From positions 1-31,856 of the forward strand of contig QHRS01000067.1 in the NCBI GenBank assembly GCA_003221435.1: 31,856 bases of DNA, in the 5' to 3' direction. Positions 14,978-21,480 of this stretch are shown piece by piece. The notes under the pieces were generated by a model. It did not search any database. It was not told where the DNA came from and saw only the letters and a list, made by a program, of their open reading frames with translations. Origin of the DNA: Candidatus Rokuibacteriota bacterium (GTDB lineage: Bacteria; Methylomirabilota; Methylomirabilia; Rokubacteriales; CSP1-6). The first letter of the stretch is position 1, and every line of letters starts with the position of its first letter. The position numbers and the translations under genes are program-made.

Positions 14978-14995
14978 TCAGCCCTGCTCGAAATA

Positions 14996-15024
14996 AGAAC
15001 GGGCCCAGACGCCGGGCCCGTTCT
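14996..15024 (-). terminator. Intrinsic terminator-like hairpin after iscA
   Basis: An 11-base-pair perfect stem, AGAACGGGCCC with GGGCCCGTTCT, closes a seven-base loop between the iscA stop and the hscB start. Read on the minus strand it is followed by TTATTT, a short U-rich tail. It probably attenuates read-through inside the isc operon. Confidence 0.65.
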
Positions 15025-15044
15025 CGGTTTCGACGGCGACCTGT

Positions 15045-15374
15045 CTACGCCGAGAACGACGTGCCACAGCCGCAGCTCGATTTCGCCTGCGGATTGACGA
15101 ACGTGAACCCGCCAGTCAGGCCCTGCTGCACGTAGTCGAGCGTGGTCCCGGTAAGATACAGGTAGCTCTTGGCGTCGCAGACGACCTTGATCCCATCGAT
15201 CTCGAACTGCTTGTCGTGTGGCCCGAGCTCGGTGTCGAACTCGAGCATGTACGAGAGCCCGGAGCAGCCACCGCCCTTGACCCCCATGCGCAGGAAGACG
15301 TCATCGCCCAGGTTCTGGGCCGCCTTGAGCGCCCTGACCTGCTTGGCCGCCACTTCGCTCAGCGTCAGCGCCAT
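15045..15374 (-). CDS. iscA: A-type Fe-S carrier (IscA/ErpA/SufA family)
   Basis: A 109-residue A-type carrier with the three conserved cysteines: C37 in GGGCSGL, and C101 and C103 in SSCGCGTSF. The GGCSG motif and the C-terminal CGC are the cluster ligands. It receives clusters from IscU and hands them to apo-proteins. It lies 18 bases after the iscU stop on the same strand. By sequence it could be called ErpA or SufA; the operon position favours IscA. Confidence 0.92.
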   Translation of the reverse strand: MALTLSEVAAKQVRALKAAQNLGDDVFLRMGVKGGGCSGLSYMLEFDTELGPHDKQFEIDGIKVVCDAKSYLYLTGTTLDYVQQGLTGGFTFVNPQAKSSCGCGTSFSA

Positions 15375-15392
15375 GGATATCCCTCCCGCCCC

Positions 15393-15800
15393 TTACGATG
15401 CGGCGCCGACCACCCGGGCCGCAGACTTTTCCTTGTAGTCGGTCAGGGCCGCCTTGATCGCGTCTTCCGCGAGCACCGAGCAGTGGATCTTGACCGGCGG
15501 GAGCTTCAGCTCGTTGACGATATCGGTGTTCTTGATCTTGGCGGCCTCGTCGACCGTCTTGCCCTTGAGCCACTCGGTGGCCAGGCTCGACGACGCGATC
15601 GCGCTGCCGCAGCCGAAGGTCTTGAACTTCGCGTCCTCGATCACGCCTGTGTCGAGGTTGACCTTGATCTGGAGCTTCATGACGTCGCCGCACTCCGGCG
15701 CGCCGACGAGCCCCGTCCCCACGCCCGGTGTCTCCTTGGGGAAGGACCCGACATTCCGCGGGTTGTTGTAATGATCGATGACTTTGTCGCTATAGGCCAT
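15393..15800 (-). CDS. iscU: Fe-S cluster scaffold IscU
   Basis: A 135-residue IscU with every functional residue: C37 and D39 in PECGD, C64 in TFGCGSAIAS, H106 and C107 in KIHCS, and the HscA-recognition motif LPPVK at 100-104. It assembles [2Fe-2S] and [4Fe-4S] clusters using sulfur from a cysteine desulfurase. It is 12 bases downstream of iscS. It is fully canonical, in contrast to the desulfurase next to it and to the IscU-like protein at 9575-9946. Confidence 0.94.
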   Translation of the reverse strand: MAYSDKVIDHYNNPRNVGSFPKETPGVGTGLVGAPECGDVMKLQIKVNLDTGVIEDAKFKTFGCGSAIASSSLATEWLKGKTVDEAAKIKNTDIVNELKLPPVKIHCSVLAEDAIKAALTDYKEKSAARVVGAAS

Positions 15801-15812
15801 TGAGTCGCCCCC

Positions 15813-17039
15813 CTACTCGGCTTTCCAATGAATGGACTTGATGTCTACGCCTTCCTTCGCCAGCTCATAGAGCGGCGACATTTCCCTCAGGCGCTGCACA
15901 ACCTCGATCGTGCGCCGCCCCACGTACTCAACCTCTTCGCCGGTCGTGAACCGATGCAGGCTGAACCGGATCGACGAGTGTGCCAGCTCGGTGCTCGCTC
16001 CAAGCGCGGCGATGACGTACGAGGGCTCCAGCGTCGCCGACGTGCAGGCCGATCCCGAGGCGAGCGCGCTTTCCTTGTTCAACCCCATCAGCACCGACTC
16101 GCCCTCGACGTACGCGAACGAGATGTTCAGGTTGTGCGGCAGCCGGCGCTCGGGATGCCCGTTCAGGTACGCCTCGTCCACCGACGACAGGATCGCGTCC
16201 TGAAGGCGGTCGCGCATCTTCGCCAGCCGCGCGCTTTCCTCCGGCATCACCTCGCGGCAGATCTCCGAGGCCCTGCCGAAGCCGACGATGAGCGGCACGG
16301 GCAAGGTGCCCGACCGCATGCCACGTTCGTGCCCGCCGCCGTCTATCATCGGCGCGAGACGGACGCGCGGCCCCTTGCGCCGCACGTAGAGGGCGCCGAC
16401 GCCCTTCGAGCCGTAGATCAGGTGTGCGGTGCACGAGAGGAGATCGACACCCATCGCCTCGACGTTCACGGGGACCTTGCCGACCGCCTGGGTCGCGTCG
16501 GTATGGAACAGGATCCCCTTCTCCTTCGCCAGCTTGCCGACCGACGAAATGTCCTGGATCGTCCCGATCTCGTTGTTGGCGAACATCACGGAGATGAGGA
16601 TCGTCTTGTCGGTGATGGCCCTGCGAATTAGGTCGACGTCGATCAGGCCGTCCGCCCCGACCGGCACGTACGCGACCTCGAAGCCCTGCCGCTCCAGGCG
16701 CTTGCACACGTCCAGGCCGGCACGCTGCTCGATCGCCGTGGTCACGATGTGGTTGCCCTTCTCGCGGTACATCTCGGCGACGCCTTTCAGCGCCAGGTTG
16801 ATCGACTCGGTACCGCCTGACGTGAAGATGATCTCCTTCGGGTCACGCGCCCCGATCAGCGATGCGATCTGCTCACGCGCCCGGTCGACCGCGTTTTCGG
16901 CCTCCCACCCGAACGAGTGGTTGCGGCTCGCCGGATGACCGAAGCGCTCCGTGAAGTAGGGGAGCATCACGTCCAGCACGCGCGGGTCCACCGGGGTGGT
17001 CGACTGCGCATCCATGAAAATCGGGAACTTCAGCGCCAT
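15813..17039 (-). CDS. iscS: IscS-family protein lacking the PLP lysine (possible pseudoenzyme)
   Basis: A 408-residue protein that aligns to IscS from end to end: TTPVDPRV near the start, SGGTES, ANNEIGT, DATQ (D181, Q184), GGGHERGMRSGTL, the sulfur-carrying loop GSACTSA with C332, and the IscU-docking C-terminus. Two catalytic residues are replaced. The Schiff-base lysine (SxHK-x-YG in relatives, K206 of E. coli) is Leu207 (CTG, read from 16419-16421 on the minus strand). The PLP-stacking histidine (H104 in E. coli) is Gln105 (16725-16727). Lys to Leu needs two base changes. FGN is also FGH and the residue after TES is Ile. The fold seems intact, so it may be a structural or regulatory partner. 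It follows iscR and precedes iscU. Confidence 0.9.
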   Translation of the reverse strand: MALKFPIFMDAQSTTPVDPRVLDVMLPYFTERFGHPASRNHSFGWEAENAVDRAREQIASLIGARDPKEIIFTSGGTESINLALKGVAEMYREKGNHIVTTAIEQRAGLDVCKRLERQGFEVAYVPVGADGLIDVDLIRRAITDKTILISVMFANNEIGTIQDISSVGKLAKEKGILFHTDATQAVGKVPVNVEAMGVDLLSCTAHLIYGSKGVGALYVRRKGPRVRLAPMIDGGGHERGMRSGTLPVPLIVGFGRASEICREVMPEESARLAKMRDRLQDAILSSVDEAYLNGHPERRLPHNLNISFAYVEGESVLMGLNKESALASGSACTSATLEPSYVIAALGASTELAHSSIRFSLHRFTTGEEVEYVGRRTIEVVQRLREMSPLYELAKEGVDIKSIHWKAE

Positions 17040-17058
17040 CGGTGGACTCTCCCCTCAG

Positions 17059-17493
17059 TCAGGAATTCGTCACGAGTTCGGTCATCGGCACGTCGTCACC
17101 CAGCAGCTCCGCCAGCGTCATCGTGTCGAGCATTTGGGTGATCCCGGCCTGGATCTTCAGCACGGGGCGCCGCAGGTTGCACCGAGACATTTGCGGGCAC
17201 TGGTGCGTCTCGAGACAGTTCACGATGTTGATCGGCCCCTCGAGTGCCCGGACCACCTGCCCGACCGTGATCTCCGAGGCCTGATCGGCCAGCGCATACC
17301 CCCCTTTGGGGCCGTTCTGGCTCATGATCAGCCCCTTCTTGGCCAGCCGCTGAAGGATCTTGGCCAGCAGCTCCGCGGGGATCTGAAACTCCTCCGCGAT
17401 CCGCTTCGAGCTCACGGCGCCGTACTCCTGGTTGAGGGCGATATAATGAACCGCCATCAATCCATAATCGGCGCGCTTGGTGAACCGAAGCAT
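17059..17493 (-). CDS. iscR: Rrf2-family regulator IscR
   Basis: A 144-residue Rrf2-type winged-helix protein. The N-terminal HTH has RFTKRADYGLMAV, a wing region NGPKGGYALA, and three cluster cysteines with IscR spacing, C93-x5-C99-x5-C105. The fourth ligand histidine of E. coli IscR (H107) falls on an arginine here. IscR senses cluster status and represses the isc operon when loaded. It is the first gene of the minus-strand isc operon, 19 bases before iscS, and diverges from the glutamate dehydrogenase gene across a 96-base intergenic region. Confidence 0.92.
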   Translation of the reverse strand: MLRFTKRADYGLMAVHYIALNQEYGAVSSKRIAEEFQIPAELLAKILQRLAKKGLIMSQNGPKGGYALADQASEITVGQVVRALEGPINIVNCLETHQCPQMSRCNLRRPVLKIQAGITQMLDTMTLAELLGDDVPMTELVTNS

Positions 17494-17506
17494 AACGATT
17501 TACCCT

Positions 17507-17522
17507 CTTAGTACGATCAAAG
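17507..17522. promoter_or_regulatory. Imperfect dyad between iscR and gdhA, possible IscR operator
   Basis: A 16-base imperfect palindrome, CTTnGnnCGnnCnAAG, lies 13 bases upstream of the iscR start in the divergent intergenic region, an expected place for autoregulation. It fits the general shape of Rrf2 operators but is not a strong match to the published type I consensus. Confidence 0.3.
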
Positions 17523-17589
17523 CTATCGGCGACCTTTTCAGTCGGAGTATCACACGCTGATCGTCCGGGGTCAAGGGGAAAGTACAGCC

Positions 17590-18852
17590 ATGAATGAGAA
17601 ATCTGAGTTCGACTCCGAGCTATTCAGGACCGCGACCAGCCAGCTCGATGCCGTCGCCGGCCGGCTGGGTCTAGAGGCCAATATCCACGAGCGGTTACGC
17701 TACCCGAGGCGGGCGCTCGTCGTGACCGTCCCTACCCAGATGGACAACGGCCGAACCGAGGTCTTCGTCGGATACCGGGTCCACCACAACACCGTCCTCG
17801 GGCCGACCAAAGGCGGCCTCCGGTACCACATGGACGTCAACCTCGGCGAGGTGACGGCTCTCGCGATGCTCATGAGCTGGAAGTGCGCGATCATGGGCCT
17901 GCCCTATGGCGGCGCGAAGGGCGGTGTGCGCTGCGATCCCTCGGCGATGTCCGCGCGGGAGCTCGAGCACATGACGCGGCGGTATACGGCCGAAATCATG
18001 CTGATGATCGGGCCCGATCTCGACATTCCGGCCCCCGATCTCGGCACCAACGAGCAGATCATGGCGTGGATGATGGATACCTACTCGATGACGCAGGGCC
18101 GGACGGTCCCCGGCGTGGTCACGGGCAAGCCGCTGCTCGTCGGCGGATCGGCCGGACGCCGGGAGGCGACCGGCCGCGGCATCGTGTACGCGCTCTACCA
18201 GGCCGCCCGGCGTCTCGGCCAGGAGCTGAAGGGGTGGCGGATCGTCGTCCAGGGGTTCGGCAACGTCGGCGCGGTGGCGGCCCGCCTCCTCTGGCGCGAG
18301 GGCTGTCTGATCGTCGCCGTCGGGGACGTGCGCGGCGGGGTCTACAACCCCAAGGGCCTGGACATCCGCCAGCTCGAGAGCCACGTCGCCGAGGCGGGAA
18401 CCGTCGCCGGGTTCCCGGCCAGTGAGGCCGTGGGCAGCGCGGAGCTGCTCGAGTTGCCGTGCGACGTGCTGATCCCCGCGGCCCTGGGCTCGCAAATCCG
18501 CCAGGACAACGCCCACCGCGTGAAGGCGTCGATCGTCGCCGAGGGCGCCAACGGCCCGACCACACCAGAGGCCGACACGATCCTCCGGGACCGGGGCGTG
18601 ACGGTGATCCCCGACATCCTGGCCAACGCCGGCGGCGTCGTCGTCTCGTACTTCGAGTGGGTGCAGGGCCTGCAGTACTACTTCTGGCGCGAGAGCGAGA
18701 TCACGGCGCGGCTGCAGGAGATCATGACCCGGGCGTTCAACCGGGTCTGGGTGATAGCGTCCAAGGAGGGCACGGACCTCCGCACCGCCGCGCTCATGGA
18801 GGGCGTGCGCCGCGTCGCCGACGCCTTCAAGCTCCGCGGCCTCTATCCCTGA
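17590..18852 (+). CDS. gdhA: Glu/Leu/Phe/Val dehydrogenase, probable glutamate dehydrogenase
   Basis: A 420-residue protein of hexameric glutamate dehydrogenase type. It shows GPTKGGLRYH with the substrate lysine, the PYGGAKGGV catalytic-lysine segment, DIPAPDLGT with the catalytic Asp, TGRG at the domain border, and the Rossmann motif VQGFGNVGAVAA. It reversibly deaminates glutamate to 2-oxoglutarate and ammonia with NAD(P). An Asp follows the last Rossmann strand region (AVGDVRGGVYN). AAGGGG precedes ATG 17590. It diverges from iscR and converges with, and overlaps by 26 bases, the GalT-like gene. Leucine dehydrogenase is less likely given the length. Confidence 0.9.
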   Translation: MNEKSEFDSELFRTATSQLDAVAGRLGLEANIHERLRYPRRALVVTVPTQMDNGRTEVFVGYRVHHNTVLGPTKGGLRYHMDVNLGEVTALAMLMSWKCAIMGLPYGGAKGGVRCDPSAMSARELEHMTRRYTAEIMLMIGPDLDIPAPDLGTNEQIMAWMMDTYSMTQGRTVPGVVTGKPLLVGGSAGRREATGRGIVYALYQAARRLGQELKGWRIVVQGFGNVGAVAARLLWREGCLIVAVGDVRGGVYNPKGLDIRQLESHVAEAGTVAGFPASEAVGSAELLELPCDVLIPAALGSQIRQDNAHRVKASIVAEGANGPTTPEADTILRDRGVTVIPDILANAGGVVVSYFEWVQGLQYYFWRESEITARLQEIMTRAFNRVWVIASKEGTDLRTAALMEGVRRVADAFKLRGLYP

Positions 18853-19831
18853 CCCAAGCCTCGCGGAGCTGCGCCGCAACCTCTTCCGGCGGCACGTCGT
18901 TGACGTAAATGCCGCCCAGCCGGTTGGCGCGCTCCGTCTGCCCGACGATCTCCACGTGCCAGTGGTAGTCGTCCCGGACCGTCGCCCACTCGGACTGTAA
19001 GATTTTCATGCCGAGGTTCGGCGCCGTATGGAGCATCAGCTCCCACGCGGGATCCCCGAACCCCGTCACCAGCGTCCTGAAGTAACCCGACAGGAGCCTC
19101 GCGAGGTCGACGGCCGTCTCCCGCCGGAGCGCTTCCTCGAACAGGCACGCGTGCTGGCGCGGCAGGATCCACGCCTCGAGCGGGACCCGGGACGCGTACG
19201 GCACCAGGAGGACGAAGTGCGGGGTGACCTCGACGAGGCGCTCCTCGGCGGTGATCTCCTCGCGGACCATGTCGCAGTAGAGACAGCGGCGCTTGTACTG
19301 GAAGTACTCGCGCGCCTTCCTGAGCGCCTGGCGCGTGTCATCGAAGACGATCGGGATCGCCGTGACGCGGGAGTAGGGATGGTGCGCCGGCACCCCGGGC
19401 CGCTTGTGGCGGCGCGAGACGAGGATGTCGCGGATCTGGGGGTCGCGCTTGAGGTCGGTCAGCCGGTCGCGGTACATCCAGAGCACCGACCCGATCTGCT
19501 CCTCGCTCATCGTCGCGAGCGTGTCGTCGTGCCGTGGCGACTCGACGATGATCTCGCTCGCCCCTCGCGGCGTGATCGTGTCGTACATCCCGACGCCCTC
19601 GCGGACGAGATCGTGCTCGATACGGAAGTACGGGTCGGTTTCCGGCACCACGCGTACCTGCCAGCCCGGTCCGTTGGGCGCGCTGCCGTCTTTCCGGTAT
19701 GCGGCGATCTCGGGCGGCGTCAGACCCTCGGCGCCGGGACAGAGCGCGCATTCGCCGCCCATGTCGGCGCCCCGTTTGGGCCGAACCAGCACCCACCGCC
19801 CCCGCGTCGGATCCTTCCTCAACTGGCCCAC
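18827..19831 (-). CDS. GalT-family nucleotidyltransferase with altered HPH motif
   Basis: About 334 residues from GTG 19831, chosen because GGAGG sits five bases upstream and the protein then begins GQLRKDPTRGRWVLV, typical of GalT. Two zinc-type pairs, CALC (28-31) and CLYC (183-186), and the HWHVEIV block near the end belong to the HIT/GalT superfamily. The nucleophile motif HPHxQ reads H-P-Y-S-R: the uridylylated histidine is Tyr153 (19373-19375) and the glutamine is Arg155. It is therefore either inactive as a galactose-1-phosphate uridylyltransferase or uses a different chemistry. An ADP-glucose-phosphorylase-like relative is an alternative. It converges with gdhA and diverges from the selenoprotein gene. 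Confidence 0.75.
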   Translation of the reverse strand: MGQLRKDPTRGRWVLVRPKRGADMGGECALCPGAEGLTPPEIAAYRKDGSAPNGPGWQVRVVPETDPYFRIEHDLVREGVGMYDTITPRGASEIIVESPRHDDTLATMSEEQIGSVLWMYRDRLTDLKRDPQIRDILVSRRHKRPGVPAHHPYSRVTAIPIVFDDTRQALRKAREYFQYKRRCLYCDMVREEITAEERLVEVTPHFVLLVPYASRVPLEAWILPRQHACLFEEALRRETAVDLARLLSGYFRTLVTGFGDPAWELMLHTAPNLGMKILQSEWATVRDDYHWHVEIVGQTERANRLGGIYVNDVPPEEVAAQLREAWVRDRGRGA

Positions 19832-19919
19832 ACGGTCCTCCGGGCGCCCCGCACAGGCCTGGAATCCGGGGTCACCCCAGTGCATCATAATGGCACACCA
19901 CGGTGTCCCGGGGGGCACA

Positions 19920-20159
19920 ATGCCGAAGCGCGTGATCGTCTACTCGAGTCCGACCTGAGCGCCTTGCCGCGCGACGAAGGAGTTTCTTTCGTCCAGGGGT
20001 GTCGCGTACGAGGAGGTCGACGTCCAGGCCGACGCCGAGGCGCGGGAGGATTTGGTGCGCCGAACCGGTCAGTTGGCGATTCCCGTCATCCTGGTGGACG
20101 ACGAGGTCGTGCTCGGGTTCGACAAGGCGAGGCTGCAGGCCCTACTGGCTATTCCTTGA
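19920..20159 (+). CDS. Selenocysteine-containing glutaredoxin-like protein (UxxC), UGA read as Sec
   Basis: From ATG 19920 the frame reads MPKRVIVYSSPT, an in-frame TGA (19956-19958), then APCRATKEFL and continues to TGA 20157-20159. With Sec at position 13 it is a 79-residue glutaredoxin-fold protein. The active site is U13-A-P-C16, exactly where CxxC stands in relatives, with cis-Pro in LAIPVIL and the GFDKARL end typical of the small Uxx-star/NrdH-like group. A hairpin with GU in its loop follows the TGA at the right distance for bacterial SECIS. It is a thiol/selenol oxidoreductase of unknown substrate. Conventional gene callers would miss it. The ribosome site is a weak G-run before the ATG. 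Confidence 0.85.
19973..19993 (+). promoter_or_regulatory. Bacterial SECIS hairpin for the UGA at 19956
   Basis: The RNA folds as GACGAAGGA paired with TTTCTTTCGTC-side bases, nine pairs with one G-U, closing a small loop GUU (19982-19984). The loop begins with G followed by U, as SelB requires. The loop lies 23 bases after the UGA, within the usual bacterial range. An alternative pairing, CGCGAC with GTCGCG (20001-20006), could compete. Confidence 0.75.
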
Positions 20160-21480
20160 TCTGACCCTTGAGCTTGCGTAGGTGCTGGCGCGCCACGTCG
20201 ACCCAATCCTTCTCGGTCGCGAGCTGGGACGCGAGGGCGATGTAGCGCTCCCATAGGACGATCGCCTCTTTCGGATCCACCTTCTCGTAGACCGATGCCA
20301 GGTTGTAGCGGGCGCCCGTGTGCTTGTCGTCCAGCTCGACCGCCTTCTGGTACTCCCCGATCGCTTCCTTGTAGAGGCCCTTCTCCTCGTAGACCTCGCC
20401 GAGACCCATGTGCGCGTCGAGGAACGCCGGGTCCAGCTCGACCGCGAGCCTGTAGGCCTTGAGCGCCTCGTAGTAGAGCCCCTTCTCCGTGAAGTAGATC
20501 TTGCCGAGGCTCGCGTACATCCGCGGGTTGACGGGGTTGTGGATCAGGGCCTTCTGGTATGCGGCGATCGCGCCATCCACGTCGCCTTTCGCCGCCTTGG
20601 CGTCGCCGAGGCCGACGTAGGCGTCGGCATAGAAGGGCCGGAGCTCGATCGCCTTCGAGTACGCCTCGACCGCCTGATCGTAGAGCCGGCGCGGCGCGGC
20701 GAGGAACAGGTCACCGAGCGCCTTGTACGGCTCGGGGTAGCGCGGATCGAGCTGCGTCGACGCGCGGAACTGCGCGGCCGCCTTCCAGCGATTCCCCAGC
20801 GCCTGATGGACGACACCGAGCGCGTACTGCGCGACGACGAATGTGGAGTCGATGTCGATCGCGCGGGACAGCAGGTCGCCCGCGGCCTCGTACCCTTCCT
20901 GGTTCCCCTTGAGCGCGGCGACCCGGCCGTCGACGTACAGGTGGAATGCACGGATCGTCCCCGTCGGGAGCGCCGCGCTCTCGAGCCGCGTGGCCTCGTC
21001 ATCGGTCAGCGGCGCCTTGAGGGCGCGCAGATACAGCGCGGGCAGCGTGGCGAGACGCTTCAGCAGCTCAGTGTCGGCGACGACGAGGTCGTCGAGGGAC
21101 TGGGGCTCGCCCGCGCCATCCTTCAGCTCGACGTACCGCGCACGGATGAGGTAGGTGTTCGCGTCCCGGCGCACGTCACCGAACACGGCCACGTCCGCGC
21201 GGAGCCGGCGCGCGGCTTGCAGCACGGCCGCCTCGCTCCAGCCCTGGGGATCGGCGAGGGCACGGAGGCGAGCGCGGTCGACCTGGATGAACGCGGGATG
21301 CTGGACGAACGCGAGCGTCAGGATCTCGGCGACGCCGTCACCGATCCACGCCTCCTCACGCGCCAGCGCCTTTGTCTCGAACGGCGTCACCAGCAGGCTC
21401 CGTTTCACGACGGCCTCGGCAGGGCCGCACAGAGCGCCCAGGATGATCCCGACGATCGGGAGAACCCGTGCCCTCCTCAT
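20149..21480 (-). CDS. Exported TPR protein with TolB/FlgO-like N-terminal domain
   Basis: 443 residues from ATG 21480, which overlaps the stop of the VWA gene by 4 bases (ATGA). A signal peptide of about 23 residues (RRARVLPIVGIILGALCGPAEA) leads into a domain resembling the TolB-like amino-terminal fold (LLVTPFET, IGDGVAEILTLAF, ADVAVFGDVRR). From about residue 170 to the end there are repeated TPR units, such as YADAYVGLGDAKAAKGD and FLDAHMGLGEVYEEKGL. Periplasmic TPR proteins of this sort scaffold protein complexes and are common last genes of Bat-like operons. It is the last gene of the moxR/VWA unit and ends 11 bases inside the convergent selenoprotein gene. Confidence 0.83.
   Translation of the reverse strand: MRRARVLPIVGIILGALCGPAEAVVKRSLLVTPFETKALAREEAWIGDGVAEILTLAFVQHPAFIQVDRARLRALADPQGWSEAAVLQAARRLRADVAVFGDVRRDANTYLIRARYVELKDGAGEPQSLDDLVVADTELLKRLATLPALYLRALKAPLTDDEATRLESAALPTGTIRAFHLYVDGRVAALKGNQEGYEAAGDLLSRAIDIDSTFVVAQYALGVVHQALGNRWKAAAQFRASTQLDPRYPEPYKALGDLFLAAPRRLYDQAVEAYSKAIELRPFYADAYVGLGDAKAAKGDVDGAIAAYQKALIHNPVNPRMYASLGKIYFTEKGLYYEALKAYRLAVELDPAFLDAHMGLGEVYEEKGLYKEAIGEYQKAVELDDKHTGARYNLASVYEKVDPKEAIVLWERYIALASQLATEKDWVDVARQHLRKLKGQIKE

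Noticed and set aside
19920..19958. Twelve-codon peptide ending at TGA, or a nonsense-mutated glutaredoxin
   Set aside because: Homology continues in frame past the TGA without decay, the TGA is at the redox residue, and a SECIS-like hairpin follows; Sec decoding explains all three.
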